Assembly (NCBI RefSeq): GCF_000722695.1
Contig: NZ_JPFU01000015.1
Location: forward strand, 62,001-126,000
DNA: 64,000 nt
Source: Streptococcus mitis
GTDB lineage: Bacteria; Bacillota; Bacilli; Lactobacillales; Streptococcaceae
Reading direction: 5' to 3'
The position numbers and the translations under genes were made by a program. The notes below the pieces were generated by a model. The model was not told the DNA's origin and ran no database searches. It saw only the letters and a list, made by a program, of their open reading frames with translations. The stretch's first letter is position 1. Every line of letters starts with the position of its first letter. Positions 9,873 through 19,835 of the stretch are shown here, piece by piece.

Positions 9873-10511
9873 TTATTTCAAATTTGTCAATACTTTTTCG
9901 ATATCTGAGAAAACATCATTGATATCCTGATTACCTTTGATGTCATGAACCAAACCTTTGGCACGGTAGTGAGCAATGATTGGTTCCCCTTGAGCAATAT
10001 TCACATCCAAACGACGTTTGACTGTCTCAGGCTTATCATCTTCACGTTGGTAGTAATCTTCTTCTTTATAGTCAACTGGTGGGTTAAAGACCTTGTGGAA
10101 AGTTTCTCCAGTTACGCGGTGGATGATACGGCCACTCAAACGTTCCAAGAGGCTGTCTGGATTCACTTCAATGTTGATGACACCTTCTAGTTCAATGCCA
10201 AGTTCAGCCAATGTTTTGTCCAAGGCATGAGCTTGTTCAATTGTACGTGGGTAACCATCCAACAAGAATCCTGTTTCTTTAATATCATCTTGTGAAAGAC
10301 GTTCTTTTACGATTCCATTTGTAACTTCATCAGGAACCAATTCACCCTTGTCAATGTATGACTTAGCAAGAACACCCATTTCAGTTTGATTTGCCATAGC
10401 AGCGCGGAACATATCACCCGTTGAGATATGTGCAACATGGAATTGTTCTACGATTTTTGCTGCTTGAGTTCCCTTACCTGCACCAGGTAAGCCCATAATC
10501 AAAAGATTCAT
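9873..10511 (-). CDS. adk: Adenylate kinase
   Basis: Interconverts ATP + AMP and two ADP. The P-loop [10 protein letters not shown] is at residues 7-16, the AMP-binding [10 protein letters not shown] at about 81-90. The LID (about 122-160) has [17 protein letters not shown] and no cysteines, so it is a non-zinc LID, unlike the Cys4 LID of Bacillus. Its position after secY is the conserved Gram-positive arrangement. The secY-adk spacer is unusually long (256 bp) and holds hairpins and a BOX element. Confidence 0.97.
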   Translation of the reverse strand: MNLLIMGLPGAGKGTQAAKIVEQFHVAHISTGDMFRAAMANQTEMGVLAKSYIDKGELVPDEVTNGIVKERLSQDDIKETGFLLDGYPRTIEQAHALDKTLAELGIELEGVINIEVNPDSLLERLSGRIIHRVTGETFHKVFNPPVDYKEEDYYQREDDKPETVKRRLDVNIAQGEPIIAHYRAKGLVHDIKGNQDINDVFSDIEKVLTNLK

Positions 10512-10531
10512 GATCTGATCTCCTTATTTTA

Positions 10532-10619
10532 TTTTTAAATAGAAGTAAAAAGTCTTTGCACCTCTATTTAAAAACAAAATAGAAGAGGGGAGACCAAACT
10601 CTCACAAATGTCAGAGTTT
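10532..10619 (-). other. Hairpins in the adk leader
   Basis: TTTTTAAATAGA (10532-10543) is perfectly complementary to TCTATTTAAAAA (10563-10574). AAACTCT (10596-10602) pairs with AGAGTTT (10613-10619). Both lie upstream of adk on the minus transcript. The first hairpin abuts the adk RBS region and could modulate adk relative to secY. This role is inferred from position only. Confidence 0.45.
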
Positions 10620-10650
10620 AAACCTCCACTCCCTCAGCATTTACTGATTC

Positions 10651-10755
10651 ATACTCAATGAAAATCAAAGAGCAAACTAGAAAGCTAGCCGCAGGCTGTA
10701 CTTGAGTACGCCAAGGTAAAGCTGACGTGGTTTGAATTTGATTTTCGAAGAGTAT
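10651..10755. repeat. BOX element (A-C type) in the secY-adk spacer
   Basis: Bounded by ATACTCAATGAAAATC and GATTTTCGAAGAGTAT, the boxC and boxA ends known from pneumococcus. The boxC core is CTAGCCGCAGGCTG and boxA is degenerate (GCCAAGGTAAAGCTGACG). It has no boxB unit and lies inside the ribosomal operon. Confidence 0.85.
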
Positions 10756-10767
10756 CAGTAAATACTT

Positions 10768-12078
10768 TTATTCTGTTCTATCCATGAAACCAACATACTT
10801 ACGTTTCAATAGGTAACCTTCCAATTGTTTGATTCCTTCAATACCTGTAGAGATAATGATCAAAAGACTGGTTCCTCCAAAAGCAACTGCTTCTGAAAGT
10901 CCGAAAACATCCTTTGCTACAATCGGTAAAATGGAAATCACACCAAGGAAGAGGGAACCAACAGTTGCAAGACGACGAAGAAGTTTAGACATATATTCTT
11001 CTGTACCTTTACCAGGACGAACTCCATGGATATAGGCACCGCTCTTTTGTAGGTTCTCTGCCGCTTTTTCAGGATTAATCTGCACAAACGTATAGAAGAA
11101 TGTAAAGAGAATAATCAACAAAGCATACATAGCAATACCTGTTGGTGAAGTTGTTGCCAGCATTTCTTGTGCTGTTCTTACCCAAGCCCAATCATGACCT
11201 GTAGCGCTTAAAAACTGTAGAATAGCTGCTGGCGCTGCAGTAATCGAACTTGCGAAGATAACAGGGATAACTCCAGCAGGGTTTACTTTCAAAGGAAGGT
11301 AAGAGCTAGATGGAGCACCTTGTGCAACCTTAGTATATTGGATTGGAATTTTGTATTCTGCTTGTTGAACATAAGTTGTAAAGTAAATAATCAACAACAC
11401 AGTAATAATCAAAATGATTACGAAAATGATAGATGAGCTGATACGGCTACTTGGGACGTTCACAAAGTAGTCCACATAGATGCCCTGAATCATCTCTGGA
11501 ATTGAGGCAACAATCCCGGCAAAGATAATCATAGAAACACCATTTCCGTATCCCTTATCTGTAATTTGCTCTCCCAACCAAGTCACAATCATGCTACCAG
11601 CTGTTAAGATGATACCAATCATGATAAAGACTTGTGGAGTAAGAGCTGTTTTCAACAATTGAGCTCCAGCCAAAGTATTAAAACCAGCTGTAATCCCGAT
11701 AGATTGCACAAAGGCTAAAACAAGAGCAATATAACGAGTAGCTTGATTTAATTTTCTTCGACCTACTTCCCCTTGTTTACCCCACTCTACAAACTTGGGT
11801 AAAATATCCATTTGCAAGAGTTGGACAACGATAGAGGCCGTAATGTAGGGGCTAACACCAAGAGCAAAAACTGAGAAGTTTTTCATGGCATTTCCTGACA
11901 CCAAGCTCAACATGTTTAAGAAGGATAATCCACTTAAAGCATTCAAGCTATTAGCATTCACACCAGGAACTGTAATGCTAGTCCCGATACGAAAGACCAA
12001 AACGATAAAAATTGTAAATAAAATTTTTGATCGAACCTGCTTGACTTTAAGAGCTTCTCTTAATAATTTAAAAAACAT
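10768..12078 (-). CDS. secY: Protein translocase subunit SecY
   Basis: A 436-aa membrane channel of the Sec translocon with ten hydrophobic segments. It begins MFFKLLREALKVKQVRSKIL, and GTSITVPGVNA is the conserved region after TM1. A cytoplasmic loop PGKGTEEYMSKLLRRL before the last helices is the SecA/ribosome contact region. It lies between rplO and adk, the standard spc-operon position. Confidence 0.97.
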   Translation of the reverse strand: MFFKLLREALKVKQVRSKILFTIFIVLVFRIGTSITVPGVNANSLNALSGLSFLNMLSLVSGNAMKNFSVFALGVSPYITASIVVQLLQMDILPKFVEWGKQGEVGRRKLNQATRYIALVLAFVQSIGITAGFNTLAGAQLLKTALTPQVFIMIGIILTAGSMIVTWLGEQITDKGYGNGVSMIIFAGIVASIPEMIQGIYVDYFVNVPSSRISSSIIFVIILIITVLLIIYFTTYVQQAEYKIPIQYTKVAQGAPSSSYLPLKVNPAGVIPVIFASSITAAPAAILQFLSATGHDWAWVRTAQEMLATTSPTGIAMYALLIILFTFFYTFVQINPEKAAENLQKSGAYIHGVRPGKGTEEYMSKLLRRLATVGSLFLGVISILPIVAKDVFGLSEAVAFGGTSLLIIISTGIEGIKQLEGYLLKRKYVGFMDRTE

Positions 12079-12090
12079 AGGTCACCTCTC

Positions 12091-12531
12091 TTAGATGACT
12101 TCTACTGAACCACCTTTAGCAGTGATAGCTTCTTCAGCTGATTTAGAGAATTTAGCTGCTTTCACAGTCAATTTCTTAGTCAACTCACCGTTACCAAGAA
12201 TTTTAATACCTGATTTTTCAGCTTTAACAATTCCTGCTTCGATAAGAACAACTGGAGTAACCTCAGCACCATCTTCAAAGACGTTCAATTGGTCAAGGTT
12301 CACAATTGCGTATTCTTTAGCGTTAATGTTAGTGAATCCACGTTTTGGAAGACGACGGAACAATGGAGTTTGTCCACCTTCAAAACCAAGGCGAACTCCG
12401 CCACCACTACGAGCTTTTTGACCTTTTTGACCACGACCAGATGTTTTACCGTTACCTGATGAAGTACCACGACCAACGCGGTTACGTACTTTACGAGAAC
12501 CTTCTGCAGGTTTCAATTCATGAAGTTTCAT
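12091..12531 (-). CDS. rplO: 50S ribosomal protein L15
   Basis: A 146-aa protein. The N-terminal basic extension [20 protein letters not shown], followed by [19 protein letters not shown], is the L15 hallmark threading into 23S rRNA. The start has AGGAG. secY begins 12 bp later. Confidence 0.97.
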   Translation of the reverse strand: MKLHELKPAEGSRKVRNRVGRGTSSGNGKTSGRGQKGQKARSGGGVRLGFEGGQTPLFRRLPKRGFTNINAKEYAIVNLDQLNVFEDGAEVTPVVLIEAGIVKAEKSGIKILGNGELTKKLTVKAAKFSKSAEEAITAKGGSVEVI

Positions 12532-12612
12532 TTTTATTTTCTCCTCTTTTGTAAAATGCTAGCGCCGATAAGGGAGAAAAGGTTGTCTCCCCCATCAACT
12601 CGCCTATACGAC

Positions 12613-12670
12613 GTCATCATAGATGACTATATCTAGTTTTAGGGGATGGTATAGTGCACATCCCCTAAAA
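12613..12670 (-). other. Two hairpins in the rpmD-rplO spacer
   Basis: GTCATC/GATGAC (12613-12627) and a 12-bp perfect stem TTTTAGGGGATG/CATCCCCTAAAA (12637-12670). There is no downstream T tract, so it is not a classical terminator. It may be a processing site or attenuating structure between rpmD and rplO. Confidence 0.45.
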
Positions 12671-12675
12671 ATTCA

Positions 12676-12858
12676 TTAGTTTACTTCTTCAACTGTTACC
12701 AAGTGAGATACTGCTGTGATCATACCACAGATAGCAGCGTTATCTTCTTTAATAACAGAGCTGTTCAATTTGCCAAGTCCAAGTGCTACAACAGTTTTAC
12801 GTTGTGATGGAATGCGTCCGATTGGAGACTTAGTCAAAGTAATTTTAATTTGAGCCAT
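12676..12858 (-). CDS. rpmD: 50S ribosomal protein L30
   Basis: A 60-aa protein beginning [20 protein letters not shown], the L30 signature. The start at 12858 is preceded by AAAGGGG. The frame opens further upstream into rpsE but without an RBS. Residue 44 is Cys (codon 12727-12729, TGT) in the AAICGM motif where the family normally has Arg (AAIRGM or AVRGM). A single C-to-T change would explain it. Confidence 0.95.
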   Translation of the reverse strand: MAQIKITLTKSPIGRIPSQRKTVVALGLGKLNSSVIKEDNAAICGMITAVSHLVTVEEVN

Positions 12859-12871
12859 TTTATCCCCTTTC

Positions 12872-13366
12872 TTATGCCAAATCAGAAACTGAAATACCAC
12901 GAAGGGCAGCAACTTCTTCAGCGCGTTTCAATTGTTTCAAACCTTCAACAGTTGCACGAACAATGTTGATTGGAGTGTTAGAACCAAGTGATTTAGATGT
13001 AATATCTGCCACACCTGCCAATTCCACAACGGCACGAACTGCACCACCAGCGGCAACTCCAGAACCTTCTACAGCAGGTTTCAACAATACTTTAGCTCCA
13101 CCGAATTCTGAAAGAACTTCGTGTGGGATTGTTGTTCCAACCATAGGAACTTCGATCAAGTTTTTCTTAGCATCATCTACTGCTTTACGGATTGCTTCTG
13201 GAACTTCTTGAGCTTTACCAGTACCAAATCCTACGCGACCGTTGTGGTCACCAACAACAACAAGAGCTGCGAAACGAAGACGACGTCCACCTTTAACAAC
13301 TTTTGTAACACGGTTGACAGCAACTACGCGTTCTTCTAATTCAACTGCATTGTCTTTAAATGCCAT
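12872..13366 (-). CDS. rpsE: 30S ribosomal protein S5
   Basis: A 164-aa body protein involved in mRNA unwinding and accuracy. The double-stranded-RNA-like N-terminal domain is followed by the [20 protein letters not shown] segment. The loop [16 protein letters not shown], site of spectinomycin-resistance changes, appears wild type. It lies between rplR and rpmD. Confidence 0.97.
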   Translation of the reverse strand: MAFKDNAVELEERVVAVNRVTKVVKGGRRLRFAALVVVGDHNGRVGFGTGKAQEVPEAIRKAVDDAKKNLIEVPMVGTTIPHEVLSEFGGAKVLLKPAVEGSGVAAGGAVRAVVELAGVADITSKSLGSNTPINIVRATVEGLKQLKRAEEVAALRGISVSDLA

Positions 13367-13383
13367 TTTCTAGTGTCCTCCTA

Positions 13384-13740
13384 TTAGAATTTCAATCCGT
13401 TTTCACGAGCTGCATCAGCCAAAGCTTTCACACGTCCGTGATATAGATATCCACCGCGGTCGAACACCACTTCTGAAATACCTTTAGCGTTTGCACGTTC
13501 TGCAACGAGTTTACCGACAGCAACGGCTTGTTCAGTTTTAGTTCCTTTTGAAACTTCTTTGTCAAGAGTTGAAGCACTTGCGAGCGTTACACCCGCTACG
13601 TCATCAATCACTTGAGCGTAGATGCCTGTATTAGAACGGAATACGTTCAAACGTGGGCGATCAGCAGTTCCAGAGAGTTTTCCGCGAACGCGACGGTGGC
13701 GTTTTTGGCGGAGTTTGTTTTTATCTGGTTTTGAAATCAC
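13384..13740 (-). CDS. rplR: 50S ribosomal protein L18
   Basis: A 118-aa protein that binds 5S rRNA with L5. The core [20 protein letters not shown] is typical. The chosen start is GTG at 13740 with AGAGGTG upstream, giving (M)[20 protein letters not shown]. The longer ATG frame to 13779 adds 13 residues not found in L18. Confidence 0.95.
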
Positions 13741-13798
13741 AGTTTTCACCTCTTTAGTTTTAAATCGTGTGCTATGCACAAAGTTGGAAAATAGGTTG

Positions 13799-13817
13799 GT
13801 GGTTGAAAATCAACCAC
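13799..13817 (-). other. Hairpin between rplF and rplR
   Basis: GTGGTTGA and TCAACCAC form a perfect 8-bp stem with an AAA loop, seven bases past the rplF stop. It has no T tract. It is probably an mRNA processing or stability element. Confidence 0.45.
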
Positions 13818-13823
13818 TCAACA

Positions 13824-14360
13824 TTATTTACCTGTTTTACCTTCTTTACGGCGAACGAATTCACCAACGTAACGGATACCTTTACCTTTATATGGTTCTG
13901 GTGAACGAAGGCTACGTACGTAAGCAGCTGTTTGACCAACTACTTCTTTTGAAATTCCGCTAACAACGATTGTTGTTGGGTTTGGAAGTTCAAAAGTAAT
14001 TCCTTCTGGAGCTTCAACTTCGTCTGGATGAGATTTACCAACAGCCAAAACAAGTTTAGTTCCTTGAAGTTGTGCACGGTAACCAACCCCACGCATTTCA
14101 AGTTCTTTCTTGAATCCTTCTGATACACCAACAACCATGTTGTTCAAAAGGGCACGAGTAGTTCCGTGGATAGTTTTCATTTCTTTTGAATCGTTTGGAC
14201 GGTGAAGAGTTACTTCAGTACCTTCCACACGGATTTCAATATCTTTTGAGAACTCACGAGTAAGTTCTCCTTTAGGTCCTTTTACAGTTACAACGTTGTC
14301 ATTGTTAGTGAGTTCAACACCAGCAGGCAACACGATAACTTTATTACCAATACGTGACAT
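13824..14360 (-). CDS. rplF: 50S ribosomal protein L6
   Basis: A 178-aa protein with two L6 repeats, located near the sarcin-ricin loop. It begins [16 protein letters not shown]. The C-terminal [20 protein letters not shown] is the L6 signature. It is separated from upstream rpsH by an unusually long structured spacer (14361-14547). Confidence 0.97.
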   Translation of the reverse strand: MSRIGNKVIVLPAGVELTNNDNVVTVKGPKGELTREFSKDIEIRVEGTEVTLHRPNDSKEMKTIHGTTRALLNNMVVGVSEGFKKELEMRGVGYRAQLQGTKLVLAVGKSHPDEVEAPEGITFELPNPTTIVVSGISKEVVGQTAAYVRSLRSPEPYKGKGIRYVGEFVRRKEGKTGK

Positions 14361-14450
14361 GTTTATTTTCTCCTGTTAAATTGTCAGGCCATACGGCCAG
14401 TTTTCACGGGGGCTAAATCAATTTCTCGATTTAAAGGAACATTTAGGTTT

Positions 14451-14536
14451 CAATTTCAAAGTGAATCTAGGCATCGTCTCGCAGGCATAACTTTGGGTTA
14501 GGCTAGAGACGATAACGAAGAGTCACAAAGAAATTG
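14451..14536 (-). other. Long imperfect hairpin in the rpsH-rplF spacer
   Basis: Nested pairs: CAATTTC (14451-14457) with GAAATTG (14530-14536), and ATCGTCTC (14473-14480) with GAGACGAT (14506-14513). The left arm shares CAAAGTGAA followed by TAGG two bases later with the hairpin element before rplC, so it may be a diverged relative. It lies 91 bp upstream of rplF. Confidence 0.45.
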
Positions 14537-14547
14537 GGAGCTAAATA

Positions 14548-14946
14548 TTACCAAACGTAAGCGATAACCTCACCACCAACATTCTTTTGGCGTGCTTCTT
14601 TATCAGTAAGCAAACCTTCAGAAGTTGAAAGGATAGCAATTCCAAGTCCGTTAAGAACTTTTGGAAGGTCTTCACGTTTTTTGTAGACACGAAGTCCTGG
14701 TTTAGAAACACGTTTCAAGTTAGTGATAACTTTTTCACCGTTTGGTCCGTATTTAAGGAATACACGGATGATGCCTTGTTTGTCATCTTCGATGATTTCA
14801 ACGTTTTTTACAAAACCTTCGCGTTTAAGGATTTCAGCAATCCCTTTTTTGATGTTTGATGCAGGTACTTCAAGTACTTCGTGTTTCGCTTGGTTAGCGT
14901 TACGAATACGAGTTAGGAAGTCTGCGATTGGGTCAGTCATAACCAT
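14548..14946 (-). CDS. rpsH: 30S ribosomal protein S8
   Basis: A 132-aa protein of the central domain that binds 16S helix 21. It begins [20 protein letters not shown] and ends [21 protein letters not shown]8 represses the spc operon in E. coli; no clear helix-21 mimic was recognised here. Flanked by long spacers on both sides. Confidence 0.97.
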   Translation of the reverse strand: MVMTDPIADFLTRIRNANQAKHEVLEVPASNIKKGIAEILKREGFVKNVEIIEDDKQGIIRVFLKYGPNGEKVITNLKRVSKPGLRVYKKREDLPKVLNGLGIAILSTSEGLLTDKEARQKNVGGEVIAYVW

Positions 14947-15001
14947 TTTGTTTTTCTCCTCTTACTAGTAGTTTGCAAGTTGCACTTGCTAGTTAATACA
15001 T

Positions 15002-15107
15002 GATACAAAGAGCGTAACAGCAAGAGCAAAAATAGGCAATTTAATGCAGGAGCGATGCTCCAAAGCAAATTGGTCTTTTTCACTTGGAGTTTTGACGCCC
15101 TTGATAT
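15002..15107 (-). repeat. Long hairpin element A in the rpsN-rpsH spacer
   Basis: Outer arms GATACAAAGAGCGT (15002-15015) and ACGCCCTTGATATC (about 15094-15107) pair along most of their length. The inner stem is GGAGC/GCTCC. It shares GATACAAAG, the AAAATAGG block and TCTTTTTCAC, in the same order, with the element at 21479-21579, so the two are related. Confidence 0.6.
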
Positions 15108-15113
15108 CTTAAA

Positions 15114-15299
15114 TTACCAAGATGCTTTTGTTACACCAGGGATTTGTCCTTTGTAAGCTAATTCACGGAAGCAAACACGGCAAAGTTTAAATTTGCGGTA
15201 AACTGAATGTGGACGACCACATTTTTCACAACGAGTATAAGCTTGAGTAGAGAACTTCGCTGGACGTTTGTTCTTAGCAATCATTGATTTTTTAGCCAT
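15114..15299 (-). CDS. rpsN: 30S ribosomal protein S14, zinc-binding type
   Basis: A 61-aa short S14 with an intact CxxC-x12-CxxC zinc ribbon ([20 protein letters not shown]). This makes it the type Z form rather than the zinc-independent paralog induced on zinc starvation. It lies between rplE and rpsH. Confidence 0.97.
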
Positions 15300-15316
15300 T
15301 AGATTTACCTCCTATA

Positions 15317-15859
15317 TTATTTTGCAAAAGGCATTCCAAGGCCTGTAAGCAATGCACGTGACTCTTCGTCAGTGTTAGCAGTTGTTACGATAACGATGTC
15401 AAGACCACGAGTTTTGTCGACGTCATCGAAGTTGATTTCTGGGAAGATCAATTGTTCTTTCACACCAAGTGTGTAGTTTCCGCGTCCATCAAATGATTTT
15501 GTTGGAACACCGTGGAAGTCACGTACACGTGGAAGTGAAACTGAAACCAATTTATCCAAGAATTCGTACATACGTTCACCACGAAGGGTAACTTTTGCAC
15601 CGATCGCAACACCTTCACGAAGACGGAAGCCGGCGATTGATTTTTTAGCTTTAGTGATAAGTGGTTTTTGACCTGAGATAAGTGCCAATTCTTCAGCAGC
15701 TTTTTCAAGGCTTTTAGCGTTTGATACAGCTTCACCAACACCCATGTTCAAAACGATCTTATCTACTTTAGGCACAGCCATCACTGATGAGTAGTTGAAT
15801 TGTTCTGTCAAAGCAGGAACTACTTCATTAAGATATTTTTCTTTTAAACGATTTGCCAT
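15317..15859 (-). CDS. rplE: 50S ribosomal protein L5
   Basis: A 180-aa 5S rRNA-binding protein of the central protuberance. The [18 protein letters not shown] segment and [19 protein letters not shown] block are diagnostic. It lies between rplX and rpsN. Confidence 0.97.
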   Translation of the reverse strand: MANRLKEKYLNEVVPALTEQFNYSSVMAVPKVDKIVLNMGVGEAVSNAKSLEKAAEELALISGQKPLITKAKKSIAGFRLREGVAIGAKVTLRGERMYEFLDKLVSVSLPRVRDFHGVPTKSFDGRGNYTLGVKEQLIFPEINFDDVDKTRGLDIVIVTTANTDEESRALLTGLGMPFAK

Positions 15860-15882
15860 TATACTTCTCCTTTCCTTCGTGA

Positions 15883-16188
15883 TTAATCAAGCACTTCGCC
15901 TGATTTTTTGTTGTAGCGAACTTTTTTACCGTCTACAAATTTGTAACCAACACGACCAGCTACACCATTTTTGTCCAAAACTTGAACGTTTGATACATGG
16001 ATAGCTGCTTCTTTCTCGATGATACCACCTTGAGGAAGCTCGTTAGTTGGACGTTGGTGTTTCTTAACGATGTTAACACCTTCAACGATAACTTTGTTTA
16101 CTTTTGGAAGGGCAGTAAGGACAACAGCTTCTGTTCCCTTATCTTTACCAGCGATTACGCGAACTTTGTCGCCTTTTTTTACAAACAT
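15883..16188 (-). CDS. rplX: 50S ribosomal protein L24
   Basis: A 101-aa assembly initiator at the exit tunnel. It begins [20 protein letters not shown], a KOW motif, and [15 protein letters not shown] follows. A 77-bp spacer separates it from rplN. Confidence 0.97.
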
Positions 16189-16209
16189 TAGGTTTCTCCT
16201 TGATTTTTC

Positions 16210-16248
16210 TTACGCCCATAAGGGCACCCTAGCTTGAAGCTAGGGGAC
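16210..16248 (-). other. Two small hairpins in the rplN-rplX spacer
   Basis: GCCC-ATAA-GGGC is followed by CCCTAGCTT-GA-AGCTAGGG. Together they fill the 77-bp spacer upstream of rplX. No T tract. A role in mRNA processing or translational coupling is only inferred. Confidence 0.4.
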
Positions 16249-16265
16249 TAGTTTGTTTCTAAAAA

Positions 16266-16634
16266 TTAAAGTACTTCTGGAGCAAGTGACACGATCTTCA
16301 TGAAGCCACCTTCACGCAATTCACGTGCAACTGGGCCAAAGATACGTGTTCCGCGAGGAGTTTTGTCTTCACGGATGATAACTGCTGCGTTTTCGTCAAA
16401 TTTGATGTATGAACCATCAGCACGACGAGCACCTGATTTAGTACGAACGATAACTGCTTTAACAACGTCACCTTTTTTAACCGCACCACCAGGAGTAGCT
16501 TGTTTTACAGATGCCACGATAACATCACCGATGTTTGCAAATTTACGTCCTGAACCACCAAGAACTTTGATAGTCAAGATTTCGCGAGCACCGCTGTTGT
16601 CTGCGACTTTCAAACGAGTTTCTGTTTGAATCAT
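16266..16634 (-). CDS. rplN: 50S ribosomal protein L14
   Basis: A 122-aa protein at the subunit interface (bridge B8). It begins [35 protein letters not shown] and [12 protein letters not shown] segments are universal in L14. Confidence 0.97.
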   Translation of the reverse strand: MIQTETRLKVADNSGAREILTIKVLGGSGRKFANIGDVIVASVKQATPGGAVKKGDVVKAVIVRTKSGARRADGSYIKFDENAAVIIREDKTPRGTRIFGPVARELREGGFMKIVSLAPEVL

Positions 16635-16659
16635 TTCAGTTTTCTCCTTTCAGGTTTGA

Positions 16660-16920
16660 TTAGATGATGACCGCTTCTTCAACAACTTCTACAAGACGGA
16701 AACGTTTTGTAGCTGAAAGCGGACGAGTTTCCATGATACGTACGATATCGCCTTCTTTGGCAACATTGTTTTCATCATGAGCTTTGTATTTTTTAGAGTA
16801 GTTAATACGTTTACCATAGACTGGGTGGTTACGTTTTGTTTCAACTACAACTGTGATTGTCTTGTCCATTTTGTCAGATACAACACGTCCAACAAGAACT
16901 TTACGATTATTGCGTTCCAT
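16660..16920 (-). CDS. rpsQ: 30S ribosomal protein S17
   Basis: An 86-aa OB-fold primary binder of 16S rRNA. It begins [20 protein letters not shown] and contains [20 protein letters not shown], the S17 signature. Confidence 0.97.
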
Positions 16921-16944
16921 TGAAATTTCTCCTTCCCTAGTCTA

Positions 16945-17151
16945 TTATTTCGCTTCAGATTGAACTGTTTTGATACGAGCGATTTGTTTTTTAACTTCTT
17001 TCAAGCGAGCTGTTTGTTCCAATTGACCAGTAGCAGCTTGGAAACGAAGTTCAAACAATTCTTTTTTCAATTCGTTTTCGCGCTTCGCGAGTTCTTCTTG
17101 AGAAAGACCACGAAGTTCTTTAACAAATTCTTTTACTTCATTAAGTTTCAT
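16945..17151 (-). CDS. rpmC: 50S ribosomal protein L29
   Basis: A 68-aa helical-hairpin protein near the exit tunnel, part of the SRP/trigger-factor docking site with L23. It begins [20 protein letters not shown] and contains [19 protein letters not shown]. Confidence 0.97.
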
Positions 17152-17160
17152 GCCTTCTCC

Positions 17161-17574
17161 TTATTCTGCTTCACGTTTTACGAATTTACATTTAACTGGC
17201 AATTTGTGGCTAGCAAGACGAAGCGCTTCGCGTGCGATCTCTTCAGATACACCAGCGATTTCGAACATCACTTTACCACGTTTAACTGGTGCTACCCAAC
17301 CTTCAGGTGCCCCTTTACCAGATCCCATACGCACACCGATAGCTTTAGCAGTGTATGATTTGTGTGGGAAGATTTTAATCCAAACTTTACCACCACGTTT
17401 CATGTAACGAGTCATGGCGATACGAGCAGCTTCGATTTGGCGGTTAGTGATCCAGTGGCTAGTTGTAGCTTGGAGACCGTATTCACCGAATGCTACTTCT
17501 TTTCCACCTTTTGCTTCACCGCGCATTTTTCCACGGAATTCACGACGGTGTTTAACACGTTTAGGTACTAACAT
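17161..17574 (-). CDS. rplP: 50S ribosomal protein L16
   Basis: A 137-aa protein near the A site. It begins [20 protein letters not shown], with the invariant [20 protein letters not shown] region. The rpsC stop is 3 bp upstream, showing tight coupling. Confidence 0.97.
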   Translation of the reverse strand: MLVPKRVKHRREFRGKMRGEAKGGKEVAFGEYGLQATTSHWITNRQIEAARIAMTRYMKRGGKVWIKIFPHKSYTAKAIGVRMGSGKGAPEGWVAPVKRGKVMFEIAGVSEEIAREALRLASHKLPVKCKFVKREAE

Positions 17575-17577
17575 TGG

Positions 17578-18231
17578 TTATTTACCTCCTTTAGTGTTTT
17601 TGCGAGCTGGAAGAACTTCACCACGGTAGATCCATACTTTAACACCAAGTTTACCGTATGTAGTATCTGCTTCTTCCCAAGCGTAATCGATATCTGCACG
17701 AAGTGTGTGAAGTGGAACAGTTCCTTCAGAGTATCCTTCAGCACGGGCGATATCTGCACCGTTCAAACGACCTGATACTTGAGTTTTGATTCCTTTTGCT
17801 CCAGCACGCATTGCACGTTGGATTGCTTGTTTTTGTGCACGACGGAAAGCAACACGTTGCTCCAATTGACGAGCAATTCCTTCACCTACAAGGTGAGCAT
17901 CCAAATCAGGTTGTTTGATTTCGATGATGTTGATGTGTACTTGTTTTCCAGTCAATTTGTTAAGTTTTGCACGGAGTGCATCAACGTTAGCACCACCTTT
18001 ACCGATAACCATACCTGGTTTAGCAGTGTGAAGTGAAACGTTAACTTTGTTTACTGCGCGTTCGATTTCGATAGTTGAAACGGCTGCGTCAGCAAGTTCT
18101 TTTTGAACGAATTTACGGATTGCAAGATCTTCATGAAGGTAATCCGCGTATTCTTTTTCAGCATACCATTTGGCATCCCAATCACGGATGATGCCGACAC
18201 GCATACCAATTGGATGTACTTTTTGACCCAC
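17578..18231 (-). CDS. rpsC: 30S ribosomal protein S3
   Basis: A 217-aa head protein at the mRNA entry channel. It begins [20 protein letters not shown]. The KH domain has [16 protein letters not shown] (GxxG loop). It ends in a basic tail KNTKGGK. It lies between rplV and rplP. Confidence 0.97.
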
Positions 18232-18243
18232 GATTTTACCTCC

Positions 18244-18588
18244 TTATTTTTCTGCAACAGCTACAGTGATGTGAGCTGTACGTTTGTTGATTGGTGAAGC
18301 TGAACCTTTCGCACGTGGACGGAAACGTTTCATAGTTGGTCCTTCGTTTGCGAATGCTTCAGATACTACCAAGTTAGCTTTATCCAAACCAAAGTTGTTT
18401 TCAGCGTTAGCTACAGCTGAATTCAAAACTTTCAAGATGATTTCAGCAGCTTTGTTTGGAGTGAACGTCAAGATTGCGATTGCATCGGCTACGCTTTTAC
18501 CACGGATGTTATCAAGAACAAGACGTGATTTACGAGGTGAAACACGTACTGTACGAGCCATTGCTTTAGCTGAAGTAATTTCTGCCAT
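18244..18588 (-). CDS. rplV: 50S ribosomal protein L22
   Basis: A 114-aa exit-tunnel protein. It contains [20 protein letters not shown], and its beta hairpin [20 protein letters not shown] lines the tunnel. The hairpin tip is intact, with none of the insertions or deletions associated with macrolide resistance. Confidence 0.97.
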   Translation of the reverse strand: MAEITSAKAMARTVRVSPRKSRLVLDNIRGKSVADAIAILTFTPNKAAEIILKVLNSAVANAENNFGLDKANLVVSEAFANEGPTMKRFRPRAKGSASPINKRTAHITVAVAEK

Positions 18589-18599
18589 TTATGTTCTCC

Positions 18600-18881
18600 T
18601 TATTTTCTACGTGTTTTCTTGTCGTCTGCAGCGTGACCTTTGTAAGTACGAGTTGGTGCAAATTCACCAAGTTTGTGACCTACCATGTCTTCTTGGATGT
18701 AAACAGGTACGTGTTTACGTCCGTCATAAACTGCAATAGTGTAACCAATGAAACTTGGGAAAATCGTTGAACGACGTGACCAAGTTTTAATAACTTTTTT
18801 CTTTTCGTCGTTAGCTTGAGCTTCAACTTTTTTCATCAAATGCTCATCGACGAAAGGTCCTTTTTTAAGACTGCGTCCCAT
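18600..18881 (-). CDS. rpsS: 30S ribosomal protein S19
   Basis: A 93-aa head protein paired with S13. It begins [20 protein letters not shown]. The start at 18881 has AAAGGAG upstream; an in-frame ATG at 18929 adds 16 unrelated residues. It ends [17 protein letters not shown]. Confidence 0.97.
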
Positions 18882-18916
18882 TTTTATATTTTCTCCTTTA
18901 AATGTTGTACCACAGC

Positions 18917-18978
18917 GGCTTGCGCTCACATGGAGCGCTACCGAGCTGGCGGATTTACTAGTTACTTAAGCGACTAGT
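18917..18978 (-). other. Palindromic spacer between rplB and rpsS
   Basis: A GCGCTC/GAGCGC hairpin at about 18920-18940 and a 22-bp imperfect palindrome (ACTAGT arms around CTTAAG, 18957-18978) fill the spacer just after the rplB stop. No T tract. Probably a processing or stability structure. Confidence 0.4.
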
Positions 18979-18984
18979 TTAATA

Positions 18985-19818
18985 TTATTTCTCGTTGCGA
19001 CGACGAACGATAAGTTTGTCAGATTTCGCTTTCTTGTTACGAGTTTTAAGACCAAGAGCAGGTTTGCCCCATGGAGTAGATGGTGCTTTACGACCAACTG
19101 GTGCTTTACCTTCACCACCACCGTGTGGGTGATCGTTAGGGTTCATTACAGAACCACGAACTGTTGGGCGGATACCTTTCCAACGGCTACGTCCTGCTTT
19201 ACCAAGGTTTACAAGTCCATGTTGTTCGTTTCCGACAACACCAACTGTAGCACGGCAAGTTCCAAGAATCATACGAACTTCACCTGATTGAAGACGAACA
19301 AGTACGTATTTACCTTCAGAACCCAATACTTGAGCAGATGCTCCAGCAGCACGTACCAATTCACCACCACGACCTGGTTTCAACTCGATGTTGTGGATCA
19401 AAGTACCAACTGGGATGTTAGCAAGTGGAAGAGCGTTTCCGACTTTGATATCTGCTTCTGGACCTGAAACGATACGTTGACCTACTTCAAGACCTTTTGG
19501 AGCGATGATGTATGCTTTCACACCGTCAGTGTAGTGTACAAGAGCGATGTTTGCAGAACGGTTTGGATCGTACTCGATAGTTTTAACAACTGCTTCAACG
19601 TTGTCTTTGTTACGTTTGAAGTCAACCAAACGGTAGAAACGTTTGTGTCCACCACCTTGGTGACGAACAGTGATACGACCGTTGTTGTTACGACCAGCCT
19701 TGCTCTTCAATGCAACAAGCAATGATTTTTCAGGAGTGCTTGTTGTGATTTCAGCGAAATCCAAAGAAGTCATATTACGGCGACCGTTTGTTGTTGGTTT
19801 ATAAACACGAATTCCCAC
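18985..19818 (-). CDS. rplB: 50S ribosomal protein L2
   Basis: A 277-aa protein needed for subunit association and peptidyl transfer. It begins [20 protein letters not shown]. The conserved [17 protein letters not shown] motif near residue 225 contains the His critical for activity. The tail [19 protein letters not shown] is typical. Confidence 0.98.
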
Positions 19819-19835
19819 GATATTTCCTCCTTAGA

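Noticed and set aside
10651..10755. RUP element or IS remnant in the secY-adk spacer
   Set aside because: Ends and internal cores match BOX (boxA and boxC), not an IS630-derived RUP; no transposase sequence.
16960..18300. Many open frames of 60-150 codons antisense to ribosomal protein genes
   Set aside because: They mirror codon bias of the real genes, lack RBSs and resemble no proteins; the sense frames are certain.
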